Shown here: positions 9,381-18,859 of the stretch, one piece after another | Layout of the letters: the number at the start of each line of letters is the position of its first letter | How positions within the stretch are numbered: position 1 is the stretch's first letter | Source: Thalassotalea euphylliae | Lineage (GTDB): Bacteria; Pseudomonadota; Gammaproteobacteria; Enterobacterales; Alteromonadaceae | Length of the DNA stretch: 64,000 nt | Direction: 5' to 3' | NCBI RefSeq assembly: GCF_003390395.1 | Contig: NZ_QUOV01000001.1 | Location: 1,798,001 to 1,862,000, forward strand | Position numbers and translations under genes: made by a program | The notes under the pieces: generated by a model | What the model was told of the DNA's origin: nothing | The model's database searches: none | The model's input: the letters and a program-made list of their open reading frames with translations, nothing else

Positions 9381-10012
9381 TAGTTGCTGGCCTTAGTCTT
9401 AATGATGTCAGCCAATTGGTTTGCCATCACCTGAACGATTTTGGGCTGAGCTTCTACATTAGGGTGAATACCGTCGTTTTGCATTAGCTCAGGGTGCACG
9501 GCGATCGTGTTTAAAAAGAAAGGCAGCAGTGGCACATTGGTTTGCTTAGCAACATCAACAAATACTTGGCCAAACATTTTGTTATAGCGGGGTCCGTAAT
9601 TTGGTGGGATCTTGACGTTCATTAGAAAAACCGTGATGTTTTTTTGCTTTGCCAAGTCGATAATTTGTAACAAATTATTCTTAATCAACTTAGGTGGAAA
9701 GCCGCGCAGGCCGTCATTGCCGCCCAGTTCAATCAGTAAATAATCGACATCTTCTTTCGATAGAATTCCCGGTAGACGAGATAAACCGCCTGCTGTGGTC
9801 TCGCCGCTTATGCTAGCATTGATGATCTGGTAGGAGGCATTATTCGTTTTTAGTTGTTGATTTAGCAAATAAACCCAGCCTTGGTTTTGTTTCATTCCGT
9901 AACTTGCACTAAGGCTATCACCGAGTAATAAAATACGAGCATTAGCAAGCACACTGAAACTTTGACATAGTAACAGTGACATCATTAATACTTTAAAAGC
10001 GCGTTTAAACAT
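9380..10012 (-). CDS. tesA: TesA, periplasmic GDSL acyl-CoA thioesterase I / lysophospholipase L1
   Basis: SGNH-hydrolase acting on acyl thioesters and lysophospholipids in the periplasm. I choose the ATG at 10012, which opens a clean signal peptide (MFKRAFKVLMMSLLLCQS, cleavage after VLANA); a longer reading frame from 10030 adds six residues ahead of it. Block I is GDSLSASYG, the Gly/Asn blocks lie in the middle (GGNDGLRGFP), and the Ser-Asp-His triad ends in DGIHPN. Next to YbbA/YbbP genes on the opposite strand, as in E. coli. Its start codon overlaps that of the divergent ABC gene. Confidence 0.93.
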   Translation of the reverse strand: MFKRAFKVLMMSLLLCQSFSVLANARILLLGDSLSASYGMKQNQGWVYLLNQQLKTNNASYQIINASISGETTAGGLSRLPGILSKEDVDYLLIELGGNDGLRGFPPKLIKNNLLQIIDLAKQKNITVFLMNVKIPPNYGPRYNKMFGQVFVDVAKQTNVPLLPFFLNTIAVHPELMQNDGIHPNVEAQPKIVQVMANQLADIIKTKASN

Positions 10013-10775
10013 GAAGTTAGAATCCGACATTATTTTAAAGGTCAGTGACTTAGCAAAGTCAGTGACATTGGAAAATCATATTTTAGACTTATTATCCGAC
10101 ATAAATCTAGCGGTTAGCGCGGGTGAAACCTTAGCCATCGTTGGTGCGTCAGGCTCAGGTAAAACCACATTACTGTCTTTACTTGCTGGTTTAGACTTAC
10201 CTAGCAGCGGTCGTATTGAGTTGATGGGCAACACCTTGCATAACATGGACGAAGAAGCGCGCAGCGCAGTAAGGGCTAAGCACGTAGGTTTTATATTCCA
10301 ACAGTTTTTGCTGGTTAACAGTTTAACAGCACTTGAAAACGTTATGCTGCCCGCTGAATTGGCGAACTTACCCAACGCCGAACAACGGGCAAAAGAATTA
10401 CTAGCTCAGGTTGATTTAGCTGATCGAGTTAATCATTTTCCTTCACAAATGTCGGGCGGTGAGCAGCAGCGTGTTGCCATCGCACGTGCTTTTATTACCC
10501 AACCAGAAATATTATTTGCTGATGAACCAACCGGTAATCTCGACAGTAAAACTGGCTTGCACATCACCGAGTTGCTGTTTGATTTGAATAAGCAAAATGG
10601 CACAACGTTAATTTTGGTGACGCACGATGAGAAGCTTGCTAATCGTTGTCATCGTAAAGTGATTGTTGATAGTGGTCGTATTGTTGAAGACACATTGACC
10701 GAAGGGGCTAATAACTTAGCAACAGAGGCAGTTACTGCCATTGATGAAAACGTGAAGAGAACCGTCAATGAGTAG
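10011..10775 (+). CDS. ybbA: YbbA, ABC-transporter ATPase (LolD/MacB type)
   Basis: ATP-binding subunit of a MacB/LolCDE-like exporter. Walker A is GASGSGKTT (about residues 44-52), the signature is SGGEQQRVAIARA (about 148-160), Walker B ILFADEPTGNLDS, and the H-loop THDE. Extra features shared with E. coli YbbA are the LHNMDEEAR segment and the KHVGFIFQQF Q-loop. The ATG overlaps the divergent tesA ATG by two bases. The gene overlaps the permease gene by 8 bp, so the two are co-translated. Confidence 0.92.
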   Translation: MKLESDIILKVSDLAKSVTLENHILDLLSDINLAVSAGETLAIVGASGSGKTTLLSLLAGLDLPSSGRIELMGNTLHNMDEEARSAVRAKHVGFIFQQFLLVNSLTALENVMLPAELANLPNAEQRAKELLAQVDLADRVNHFPSQMSGGEQQRVAIARAFITQPEILFADEPTGNLDSKTGLHITELLFDLNKQNGTTLILVTHDEKLANRCHRKVIVDSGRIVEDTLTEGANNLATEAVTAIDENVKRTVNE

Positions 10776-13272
10776 CGCTAAAACTTGGGTTAACCAATCG
10801 CTGCGCTTGCTCAAACACGAACTTAGGCGCGGTGAATTGACGATTATCTTTTTGGCGATAGTGCTCGCGGTGGCGACAGTGTTTTCGCTGTCGGGCTTTT
10901 CACATCAAATTCAAGCGGCTATTATCAACAAAAGTTCGACCTTTATTGCTGCAGATCGTGTACTGCAATCCCCTAGACCAATTGCCGAAGATATCTTTGT
11001 TAAAAGTAATGAGCTAGGTCTGCGCTCGGCGCTCAAGCTTGAAATGGGTTCTATGGTATTTGCCAATGACACCTTGCAACTCGCCGAAATAGAAGCCGTT
11101 GGTGAAGCCTATCCACTTAAAGGTGAGCTGCTAGTACGAGATGCTCAAGGCAAAGTAAATGCGCAGCAAGGGCCGGCAGTAGGCGAAGTTTGGGCAGAGC
11201 AAAAGTTGCTAAACGTGCTAGGTGTTGAAATTGGTGACACGATTGAAGTTGGTTTGGCTGAGCTTAAAATTGCTGGCGTTGCAACCCAAATACCAGACGC
11301 TTCTTTTAGTGTTTTTACCTCTGGCCCTGTTGTGCTGATGAATGTTGCTGACATGGCAAAAACAGAGTTAATCCAGCCAGGCAGCCGTTTAACCTATAAA
11401 GTGCTATTTGCTGGCACACCAGCGCAAATTGATGATTTTGCAGATTGGATCAAGCCACAAGTGAATGAAACCATGCGCTGGTATGGTATTCAGTCAAGTC
11501 GCTCAGCGTTATCGTCATCACTTACTCGTGCTGAGCAATACCTGTCACTCGCTAGTATGCTAGGCATCGTATTAGCGGCTGTTGCTGTCGCGGTCGCCAG
11601 TCGTCGATACGGCCAGCGTCATCAACCTATGGTTGCGGTATTTAAGGCCATGGGCGCTAGCCAAAACCATATTACCAAACTGTACTGCCTCCATTGGGGG
11701 CTGCTAAGTGCTTTATCTATTGCCGTTGGCCTAGCAATTGGCTATGGCTTACAGCAAGTTGGCCTTAATGCCATGAAAGGTTACTTGGAGGTAGAAGTAG
11801 AAGTCTCTATGTTGAGACCTCTGTTTATCGCCATTGCGACAGGACTAATGTGTGCGATTGCTTTCGCCATTGCGCCACTGATGCAACTTGTGTCGGTGAA
11901 GCCTTTGGCGGTTATTCGTGGCTTTAAGCATAACACCTTCCATTGGTTGCAATTAGTACCAGCCATTGTTGCTTTGTATTTATTGCTTTATTTATTTAGT
12001 CAAAATGCGCTGATGAGCATAGTCTTGCTTGCTGGCGGCGTTGTTGTCTCTATTGTTTTATTGTTGATGGGTCAAGTGTTAGTTAACCTTGGCCGCAGTG
12101 CGGGCAGCAAATCAGGTAAAGCGCTTCATTTAGCCTTTGCTAATTTAAAGCGCCGTGCGAAAGAAAACAGTGTGCAGTTGGTGAGCTTTACCATTGCTAT
12201 TAAATTGTTATTACTTATCGTTGTGGTGCGTACTGATCTTATTAACGAGTGGCAGGCGCAACTTCCTAACGATACCGCAAATCGCTTTTTAGTGAATATC
12301 AGCCAGCCGCAAGTGGATCTTGTTAATCAGTTTATGGCAGAGCAACAAATCCCTGGCAGTGGTTTATATCCTGTTGTCCGTGGCAGATTAACAGCCATTA
12401 ACGAAGATTCAGTGACCAAGCAAGTGACTAAGGAAGATGATCCTGATGCTGAGCAGCAACGTCGCGGTGTGGGGCGAGAGCTTAATTTAACTTGGCGAAA
12501 TGAATTGCCGCCAAGCAATGTGTTGATTGACGGTCAATGGTTTAGTCCTGATCATAAAAAGCCACAAGTGTCGATTGAGCAGGGCGTAGCAGAGCGCTTA
12601 GATGTTAAAGTTGGTGACACCTTAACATTCCAACTGGGCAGCGAAGAATTTAGCGCTGAAGTCACCAGTGTGCGTGAGGTGGACTGGCAATCACTGCAAC
12701 CTAACTTCTTTATGATTTTTAATCAGTATGTGTTGCAAGACTTTCCAGCGACGTATATTTCTTCTCACTATGTTGCCCCTGAACAAGAGCAGGCTTTTAA
12801 TCGTTTCCTAGCGGACTATCCAACGATTTCTATGATAGACGTTGGCGCGTTGATCAATCAGTTACGCACTGTGATTGATCAGGTATCTATTGCAGTTGAG
12901 TTTATTTTAGTCATGGTAGTGATTGCGGGCTCGCTTGTGTTGGTTGCACAAGTACAAGCCAGCATGGAAGAGCGAGAACGAGAAATTGCCATTCTTAGAA
13001 CCTTAGGGGCAAAAGGTAGCTTACTGCGAAACAGTGTTTTGCTTGAATTTGTCTGCTTGGGTGTGGTTGCAGGCTTAATGGCCGGAATTGCAATGGAAGC
13101 CGCCGTTTATGTGATTCAAACTCAAGTGTTTGATATGTCGCCGAGCTTTCACTTTAGTTACTGGGGGGGTGGCATCACCGCAGGGGCCACGTTTGTTGGG
13201 GCGGTTGGCATGTTAAGCTGCTGGCGCTTGCTCAATATGTCGAGCGTTACCTTGATACGCCGAACTATGTAG
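10768..13272 (+). CDS. ybbP: YbbP, FtsX-family ABC transporter permease
   Basis: Large inner-membrane permease partnered with YbbA. A first membrane segment (about 25-45) is followed by a periplasmic MacB-like core region, an FtsX-type domain at about 255-380, more membrane helices, a second periplasmic region (about 505-700) and a second FtsX domain at the C-terminus with the EEREREIAILRTLGA motif. The 834-residue length and double-FtsX layout fit YbbP. The substrate is unknown; the link with TesA suggests lipid or lipoprotein-related export, which is inference. Confidence 0.9.
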   Translation: MSSAKTWVNQSLRLLKHELRRGELTIIFLAIVLAVATVFSLSGFSHQIQAAIINKSSTFIAADRVLQSPRPIAEDIFVKSNELGLRSALKLEMGSMVFANDTLQLAEIEAVGEAYPLKGELLVRDAQGKVNAQQGPAVGEVWAEQKLLNVLGVEIGDTIEVGLAELKIAGVATQIPDASFSVFTSGPVVLMNVADMAKTELIQPGSRLTYKVLFAGTPAQIDDFADWIKPQVNETMRWYGIQSSRSALSSSLTRAEQYLSLASMLGIVLAAVAVAVASRRYGQRHQPMVAVFKAMGASQNHITKLYCLHWGLLSALSIAVGLAIGYGLQQVGLNAMKGYLEVEVEVSMLRPLFIAIATGLMCAIAFAIAPLMQLVSVKPLAVIRGFKHNTFHWLQLVPAIVALYLLLYLFSQNALMSIVLLAGGVVVSIVLLLMGQVLVNLGRSAGSKSGKALHLAFANLKRRAKENSVQLVSFTIAIKLLLLIVVVRTDLINEWQAQLPNDTANRFLVNISQPQVDLVNQFMAEQQIPGSGLYPVVRGRLTAINEDSVTKQVTKEDDPDAEQQRRGVGRELNLTWRNELPPSNVLIDGQWFSPDHKKPQVSIEQGVAERLDVKVGDTLTFQLGSEEFSAEVTSVREVDWQSLQPNFFMIFNQYVLQDFPATYISSHYVAPEQEQAFNRFLADYPTISMIDVGALINQLRTVIDQVSIAVEFILVMVVIAGSLVLVAQVQASMEEREREIAILRTLGAKGSLLRNSVLLEFVCLGVVAGLMAGIAMEAAVYVIQTQVFDMSPSFHFSYWGGGITAGATFVGAVGMLSCWRLLNMSSVTLIRRTM

Positions 13273-13320
13273 CCGATACCCTGTTTTTGCATTAGGCCAA
13301 GCACTGGTGCATTAGTCGTT

Positions 13321-13384
13321 AAAAACCTTATTCCTTGTGTTTTCCTTACTAAAGATAACACCACTATGGAATAAGGTTTTTTAA
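13321..13384. terminator. Terminator-like inverted repeat between ybbP and the SDR gene
   Basis: Arms AAAAACCTTATTCC (13321-13334) and GGAATAAGGTTTTTT (13368-13382) with a 33-base loop. Both ends have T-runs, so it could serve both converging genes. The right arm holds the last codons of the minus-strand gene. Confidence 0.55.
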
Positions 13385-14251
13385 TGCTTGCGATAATTGC
13401 GGAAACTCAAATGTATAGCCTGCTTCGAGTAGCTTTTTCGGAACAACATGTTGTCCGTAAATGAGCAATTCTGCGACTTCACCAAACATTAAGTTCACCA
13501 CAAAAGCAGGCATACACATAACTCTAGGTCTGTGATAAGCCGAAGCTAATTCATCACTGAATATTTTATTACTGGCGGGATTTGGTGCTGTAAAATTCAC
13601 CTCGCCTTCAATTGAGGAAGCTGTCAGTAAAAAGTTCATTGCCTTGGTCATATCATCAATATGAATCCATGACATGACTTGTTGCCCATTAGCAATGACC
13701 GCACCTAAGCCAAACTTAAATGGAGGTGCCATTTGCGCAAGTGCACCACCATTTGTGCTTAACACAATGCCAGTGCGTAACAAGCATACTCTAGTCTTGG
13801 TATTTGCTTTTAATGCTGCACTTTCCCAACTTTGACAAAGCTGGTGGCTAAATTCTTCATACGGAGTGGCAAATGATTCATCAATATCTAGCTCAGTTTG
13901 TCTGCCGTAGTAGCCTATGGCTGAACCAGAAAGCAACGTACTAGGCGGGTTTTGGCTTTTATTAATTAAGCTAACTAGCTGCTGAGTCACTTGAACTCGA
14001 CTTTGGATAAGTTGCTGTTTCTGGTAAGCATTCCAGCGTTTACCAAAAATAGGCTCTCCTTGCAGATTAATAACGGCATCAAATTCATCTAAATTTTCAA
14101 AACCGTCGAGCGTACCAATATAGGTTACATTTTTGATAGGCGAACCCTTATCGGGGTGTCGTGTTAGCACGGTAAAGCTGTGTTCGTTAACAAAGCGCTT
14201 GATAAATGCTTGCCCGATTAAGCCTGTGCCACCGGTGATTAATATTTTCAT
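13364..14251 (-). CDS. TIGR01777-family SDR epimerase-like protein (YfcH type)
   Basis: Extended short-chain dehydrogenase/reductase fold. The start at 14251 gives MKILITGGTGLIGQAF, with the nucleotide-binding GxxGxxG immediately at the N-terminus as in E. coli YfcH; a ten-residue upstream extension is possible but unlikely. Other signatures are INLQGEPI (about 72-79), GSAIGYYG and SWIHIDD, then a C-terminal DUF1731-like stretch ending in a family-typical EAGYTFEFPQL segment. The physiological substrate of this family is unknown. Transcribed alone, convergent with ybbP. Confidence 0.87.
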   Translation of the reverse strand: MKILITGGTGLIGQAFIKRFVNEHSFTVLTRHPDKGSPIKNVTYIGTLDGFENLDEFDAVINLQGEPIFGKRWNAYQKQQLIQSRVQVTQQLVSLINKSQNPPSTLLSGSAIGYYGRQTELDIDESFATPYEEFSHQLCQSWESAALKANTKTRVCLLRTGIVLSTNGGALAQMAPPFKFGLGAVIANGQQVMSWIHIDDMTKAMNFLLTASSIEGEVNFTAPNPASNKIFSDELASAYHRPRVMCMPAFVVNLMFGEVAELLIYGQHVVPKKLLEAGYTFEFPQLSQALKNLIP

Positions 14252-14406
14252 AATGACTCTAGTTGATTTATATCTACTCAAACTTATCTATATATGTAGT
14301 TACGTGATGGCTAGTTTCCGAGTTCTGCTAAACAAATAAAATCATTGCTTTTTATCTGGCTAACTTACAATATGTTCGCCATAAAGAGTAGACTTCTGAG
14401 AGCAAT

Positions 14407-15462
14407 ATGGGAATAAGTGAAACCTCAACAGGGATCTTAAAAGGGTTAGTGGTTATTGCGGCAGTATTTATTGTACTTGCGGGCTTAAAAACCGCCACCA
14501 ATATACTCGTACCTTTTCTATTGTCAGTTTTTATAGCGGTTATTTGTAACCCACTGATTGCCAAAGCGAGTGAGTACAAGATTCCGAAAGCGCTGTCAGT
14601 CACTTTGGTTATTGTGCTGTTTCTTGCTATCGCGTTGTCAATTGCAGGACTGGTGGGTAACTCACTGAATGAATTGTCACAGCAGTTGCCCCAGTATCGT
14701 ACTCAACTAAATGAAGAATTTGCTTGGGTGACTAATAAGCTAGCCGAGTACAATATTGCGATATCATCCGCTGTACTAATTGAGTATTTTGATCCCGCAG
14801 CGGCAATGGGCTTAGCGGCAGATATGCTGAGTGGCCTAGGTGGCGTAATGGCGAATTTATTTTTGATCATTATTACTGTCGTGTTTATGTTGTTTGAAGC
14901 GTCCTCTTTACCGAAAAAACTGCATTACGCATTGGATGACCCAGAGATGCGCTTAAGCCAGATTGATCGCTTTTTACAATCGGTCAATCATTATTTAGCG
15001 ATTAAAACAGTGGTTAGTATTGGTACTGGTGTTGCGGTATCACTGATGCTTTGGGTTATCGGCTTGGACTTTTTCTTACTGTGGGGCGTGTTAGCCTTTT
15101 TGCTAAATTACATTCCCAATATTGGTTCTATTATTGCGGCAGTTCCTGCAATGTCATTGGCGATATTGCAACTAGGGCCAGCGGCTGCCGGTGGTATTGG
15201 GCTAGGTTATATGGTCATTAATACCGTTATGGGCAATATGATTGAACCACGTTTTATGGGACGCGGCCTCGGGCTTTCAACCTTAGTGGTGTTTTTGTCG
15301 TTAATTTTCTGGGGTTGGCTATTTGGTACTGTAGGCATGCTGCTTTCGGTACCTTTGACCATGATTATCAAGATAGGCTTGGAAAGCTCTGAAGAAGGTC
15401 GCTGGTTTGCAATTATGCTCTCTAACGATGATGATGTAGAGAAGTATCACACAGCGAAATAG
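14407..15462 (+). CDS. AI-2E family transporter (PerM/YdiK-like)
   Basis: Integral inner-membrane protein of 351 residues with about eight hydrophobic segments: a pair at about 14-55, one at 60-85, a soluble middle region (about 86-145), then a cluster at about 155-175 and 200-325. The motif FLLNYIPNIGSIIAAVP (about 232-248) is diagnostic of the AI-2E/PerM family. Members have been linked to export of autoinducer-2 or to cation exchange, so the label is a family name and not a proven role. Monocistronic with a strong terminator. Confidence 0.88.
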   Translation: MGISETSTGILKGLVVIAAVFIVLAGLKTATNILVPFLLSVFIAVICNPLIAKASEYKIPKALSVTLVIVLFLAIALSIAGLVGNSLNELSQQLPQYRTQLNEEFAWVTNKLAEYNIAISSAVLIEYFDPAAAMGLAADMLSGLGGVMANLFLIIITVVFMLFEASSLPKKLHYALDDPEMRLSQIDRFLQSVNHYLAIKTVVSIGTGVAVSLMLWVIGLDFFLLWGVLAFLLNYIPNIGSIIAAVPAMSLAILQLGPAAAGGIGLGYMVINTVMGNMIEPRFMGRGLGLSTLVVFLSLIFWGWLFGTVGMLLSVPLTMIIKIGLESSEEGRWFAIMLSNDDDVEKYHTAK

Positions 15463-15486
15463 CTACTTTTAGTTTGAAGGTTGCAT

Positions 15487-15526
15487 AAAAAAGCGCATTT
15501 CAGAATAGCTGAAATGCGCTTTTTTA
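15487..15526. terminator. Bidirectional terminator
   Basis: Stem AGCGCATTTCAG/CTGAAATGCGCT with an AATAG loop, A-run before and T-run after, between the AI-2E-family gene and the converging LprI-like gene. Confidence 0.85.
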
Positions 15527-15542
15527 ATTACTAAACAGAAGG

Positions 15543-15947
15543 TTATTTTTCAGTATTTAATTGACTAAGATCGGCAATGCGAGAACGACTTAATCGGATA
15601 TAGCATTCTTTGTATGCGCTACCTGCCGTTGTCGCTGGGGAAATTGCCAGATATTGCCAACGACAATTGTTTTCTCGGTACTTGATAAAATCACTATTCG
15701 AACGTTTAAACATGTTTAGCGCAGACTTACGTCCGGTTTTCGCTGCAATGTCTTCAAGGATAAATATTTGGTTGTTTATCCACGTCTGTAATTCACGATC
15801 AACGGCTGATTTTACTCTATCTAAACATCGAGAATAATCAATATTATCGGCCTTGGAGGCGTCACAATCGCTAATAGACTTTGCATGCGTCACTGACATC
15901 ATCCCTGTTGATACTGCCAGAAAAATAGCAAAAAACGCTTTCTTCAT
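15543..15947 (-). CDS. Secreted DUF1311/LprI-like small protein
   Basis: 134 residues with a signal peptide (MKKAFFAIFLAVSTGMMSVTHA) and a mature part of about 112 residues. Four cysteines (in ISDCD, YSRCL, NNCRW and KECYI) suggest two disulfides. The pattern of spaced cysteines with an aromatic-rich FIKYRENNCRW segment fits DUF1311, the family of the LprI lysozyme-inhibitor-like proteins. Function here is not known. Monocistronic. Confidence 0.65.
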   Translation of the reverse strand: MKKAFFAIFLAVSTGMMSVTHAKSISDCDASKADNIDYSRCLDRVKSAVDRELQTWINNQIFILEDIAAKTGRKSALNMFKRSNSDFIKYRENNCRWQYLAISPATTAGSAYKECYIRLSRSRIADLSQLNTEK

Positions 15948-16074
15948 GGGACTTTTCTTAACCTTCTGACTAATTCTTTCTCAATATACTTTCTAAGTAA
16001 TACCAGCAGAATAAGATCTGTTACGTGCGGCTTTGTGCACGCTATCTATCGCTAAACTGGGTTGGTTTATCAGC

Positions 16075-16380
16075 TTAGGCTGGTAGTACTTTTTTATAAG
16101 GTTTTACAACAACTTTGGCATAAACACCGGCGTCAATATAAGGGTCAGCATCTGCCCATGTTTGAGCGTCAGTTAGCGAGTTGAACTTAGCAACAACCAG
16201 TGAGCCCGTAAAACCCGCTTCACCAGGGTCTTCACTGTCGATGGCAGGGCAAGGACCTGCGACAAGCAGGCGACCTTCGTCTTGTAAGGTTTTTAAACGC
16301 TCCAGGTGAGCGCCCCTTACTGGCATGCGAAGTGGTAGGCTATCAGCGACATCTTCGCTGTAGATCATGTAGTACATCAT
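16075..16380 (-). CDS. yciI: YciI-like protein
   Basis: 101-residue YCII-domain (dimeric alpha/beta barrel) protein. It aligns end to end with E. coli YciI: the [19 protein letters not shown] segment (about 25-43), [11 protein letters not shown], and [13 protein letters not shown] with the conserved Asp. The family is related to muconolactone isomerase-like dimers; the cellular role of YciI is not established. It lies 8 bp after yciB on the same strand, a likely operon. An ATG one codon later is an alternative start. Confidence 0.9.
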   Translation of the reverse strand: MMYYMIYSEDVADSLPLRMPVRGAHLERLKTLQDEGRLLVAGPCPAIDSEDPGEAGFTGSLVVAKFNSLTDAQTWADADPYIDAGVYAKVVVKPYKKVLPA

Positions 16381-16388
16381 AAATATAA

Positions 16389-16949
16389 TTACTCTTTTTC
16401 TTTCGCCGTTGAATCGGCGTCATCTTGGGGAAGGTGTTTGTGAACGGCAATAATAGTGCCGATGGCAAATGCAAAGGTAAGCCCCATCAAACCAAATACT
16501 TTGAAATTAACCCAAACTTCTTGGCTGAAGTTAAACGCTACATACGCATTTAACGCACCGCAAAATGCGAAGAATCCAGCCCAGCTCAGATTCAGCTTGG
16601 CCCAAATTTTTTCAGGCAACTCAAGTGCTTCTGCCATTAATTGTTTAATTAGGTTCTTCTTAAATACATAATTGCTGATTAGCAATGCGATCGCGAAAAA
16701 ACCATTAATGATGGTAACTTTCCATTTAAGGAAGGTGTCATCCTGTAAAAAGATAGTCAATCCACCAAAGCCGGCGATTAAACCAAAGATAATCCAATTT
16801 TTGGTTGGAACTTTTTGTTTTGTCAGAATGAAATACATAATGTGCAGCAAAGCACCAACGATAAGAACCCCTGTTGCTGCGTAAATGTCGTAAAACTTAT
16901 AAACAACAAAGAACAGAATTAAAGGAACATATTCAAACAAAGCTTGCAT
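16389..16949 (-). CDS. yciB: YciB / septation protein A (inner membrane)
   Basis: 186 residues with five or six membrane segments. It begins [27 protein letters not shown], the invariant start of the YciB/IspZ family, and carries a [14 protein letters not shown] loop and the WVNFKVFG segment near the end. YciB is associated with envelope integrity and cell elongation or division in enterobacteria, and with intracellular septation in Shigella. Operon with yciI downstream. Confidence 0.92.
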   Translation of the reverse strand: MQALFEYVPLILFFVVYKFYDIYAATGVLIVGALLHIMYFILTKQKVPTKNWIIFGLIAGFGGLTIFLQDDTFLKWKVTIINGFFAIALLISNYVFKKNLIKQLMAEALELPEKIWAKLNLSWAGFFAFCGALNAYVAFNFSQEVWVNFKVFGLMGLTFAFAIGTIIAVHKHLPQDDADSTAKEKE

Positions 16950-17091
16950 ATTAAAAAGCTATTAACATAATTTGCCATCATTCTACCTAAAGCAAAATCC
17001 TTAGCCAATGAATTCTCTGATTGGTGATATGCTTTTTCGATACAAGACTGCTGCTGGTGTTATATCTGCTATGTTTGCTAGAGATTCGTTC

Positions 17092-17136
17092 TAGGTTGTA
17101 GTGATGTTAGGTTTTATCGCTTCTCACCACAACCTA
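17092..17136 (-). other. Long hairpin downstream of the sugar dehydrogenase gene
   Basis: Arms TAGGTTGTAGTGA (17092-17104) and TCACCACAACCTA (17124-17136) pair at 12 of 13 positions around a 19-base loop. It sits in the 3' flank of the minus-strand sugar dehydrogenase gene, with no T-run after it on that strand. Could be a terminator-like or mRNA-end structure. Confidence 0.35.
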
Positions 17137-17180
17137 CCAACTACTCATAACTTCTATCACTTATCCCAAGCACCTAGATG

Positions 17181-18419
17181 CTACTCAGGCGTAATTAATG
17201 TTAATTTAGCGTCGCTACCGTCAGCCAATACTGCGATATCCCCGTTGTTCGTGACAAAAACATCTCTTAAACGCCCTGTGATATCAGGAAATACGTGCGT
17301 TTGAGTAAAATCTCCATCCGCTAAATTGACTGCATAGAGTTTTTGATCGACTAAGGTGGTGATCAAGGCATGTCGTTGCAGTGAGGTAAAACTGCTATGT
17401 TGTGAGCCGTAATAGGCCATACCTGAAGGTGCGATGGAAGGCGTCCAGTCCACACTTGGTAATTTCATGCCGGGATATTTTGTAAAAGGGGAAATACGGG
17501 CTTGTGAATAATCTTTGCCATAGGTTATCACTGGCCAGCCATAATTTGCCCCAGCAGTTATATAATTGAGTTCGTCTCCACCTGCTGGGCCATGTTCGTG
17601 GCTAACAATCTGTTGACTGTCGTAATCATAAATCAAGCCCTGCGTATTGCGATGCCCGATGGTATACACCGCGTGTGCTTTGTTATTCTCGTGTTGGCTA
17701 AATGGATTATCTTCAGGAATACTGCCGTCAAGCTTTATACGCAGTACTTTACCAAGTTGACTGGTTTTTACTTGGGCTTGTTCTCGGTAGTCGAAACCGT
17801 CGCCGCTCGAGAATAACAGTGTGTTGTCAGGCAATACTAGTGCTCGACCCGCATAATGTTGCGGTGTGCCTTTGTCTGTTGCTACCTGATAAATAATTGT
17901 CGGCGTTGAAAATTGCTCACCATCAAACTTTGCTTTGGCGATAACCAGTCGGTTTGCATTTAATTTACCTTGCGCATACGTGATTAGAACTTCTTTCGAT
18001 ACGCTAAAATCAGGTGCAAGCACAATATCAAGCAGGCCACCTTGGCCTGCAACGTACAAACCATCTAGGGCTAATTTTACTCTAGATTGCTGCCCATTTT
18101 TGGCGATTACAACATGACCATCGCGCTCAGTGATTAGCCAAGTTTTGTTGGGTAATTGAACCACACTCCAAGGCGATTTTAAGTCGTTAGCTATGGTAGT
18201 GACTTTGTAGTCGTCAGGCATCATTGGGTTTGCAGAAGACGCGCTAAGTTCAGTATTTGCAAGCAGCGAAAATGAAGTAAGCAAGGAGGCTGAGCTTAAC
18301 AGTAATTGTTTAGTGCTTAAGCCTTTGGTAGGGTAAGAAAAAAAACGCGCTCGATGTGGCAGTTTACGTCGAATTAGTCGAGCTAGCCTAGATTGAGATG
18401 CCCATGCAATTTTTAACAC
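17181..18419 (-). CDS. PQQ-dependent aldose sugar dehydrogenase (YliI/glucose-sorbosone dehydrogenase family)
   Basis: Soluble beta-propeller dehydrogenase, probably periplasmic and PQQ-dependent. The propeller starts near residue 70 (DLKSPWSVVQLPNKTWLITERDG) and shows the family blocks GQGGLLDIVLAPDF, GTPQHYAGRALVLPDNTLLFSSGDG, GHRNTQGL and the HGPAGGDELNYITAGANYGWP region. The N-terminus is unclear: the ORF begins with a very basic 25-residue stretch before a hydrophobic, signal-like LLLSSASLLTSFSLLA segment, and there is no ATG nearer the propeller until residues 66-67. It overlaps the divergent membrane-protein gene by up to 22 bp, so the true start may be later and non-ATG. Confidence 0.82.
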   Translation of the reverse strand: MLKIAWASQSRLARLIRRKLPHRARFFSYPTKGLSTKQLLLSSASLLTSFSLLANTELSASSANPMMPDDYKVTTIANDLKSPWSVVQLPNKTWLITERDGHVVIAKNGQQSRVKLALDGLYVAGQGGLLDIVLAPDFSVSKEVLITYAQGKLNANRLVIAKAKFDGEQFSTPTIIYQVATDKGTPQHYAGRALVLPDNTLLFSSGDGFDYREQAQVKTSQLGKVLRIKLDGSIPEDNPFSQHENNKAHAVYTIGHRNTQGLIYDYDSQQIVSHEHGPAGGDELNYITAGANYGWPVITYGKDYSQARISPFTKYPGMKLPSVDWTPSIAPSGMAYYGSQHSSFTSLQRHALITTLVDQKLYAVNLADGDFTQTHVFPDITGRLRDVFVTNNGDIAVLADGSDAKLTLITPE

Positions 18420-18859
18420 GCGTTCTACCTTCCTTTTTAGTTTCTTGGTTGCTTACGTTTTCTCTTGCTAGCTTGTTTCATAGCCAATATGTTGTCAATC
18501 AATTAGTTAACATTGGTGTTGAGGTTAAATTTGCCGATCGTTTACAGTTAACGCAAGAAGATTGGTTAGGGCTATTGCCAACGTATGGTGCGATTATCGC
18601 CATCGCCTTTTTAATTGCGTTTCCGGTAACGGCTTGGCTGGCCAGAAAGTGGGATAAATATCGAACTCAGTTGTATGTGGCAGGTGGCATTACCGCTTTT
18701 GTTATCGCTTTGGTTGCTATTGAATCGATAATGAATATCAACATTATTGCAGGTGCGAGAGGTTGGGGCTTTTATGCACAGTTATTAGCCGGCGCTATTG
18801 GTGGCTGGATTTTCGCAAAAATTAGCACTGTGCTGAGCACTTCAAAAACTAACCCGTAA
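18398..18859 (+). CDS. Hypothetical small membrane protein
   Basis: 153 residues with about four predicted membrane segments (roughly 5-27, 62-85, 93-112, 122-143) and a short soluble loop (about 35-55, with an acidic QEDW). No family is recognised. An ATG two codons on (18404) is an alternative start. It is divergent from, and overlaps the 5' end of, the PQQ sugar dehydrogenase gene, so the two probably share a control region. Function unknown. Confidence 0.6.
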   Translation: MPMQFLTRVLPSFLVSWLLTFSLASLFHSQYVVNQLVNIGVEVKFADRLQLTQEDWLGLLPTYGAIIAIAFLIAFPVTAWLARKWDKYRTQLYVAGGITAFVIALVAIESIMNINIIAGARGWGFYAQLLAGAIGGWIFAKISTVLSTSKTNP

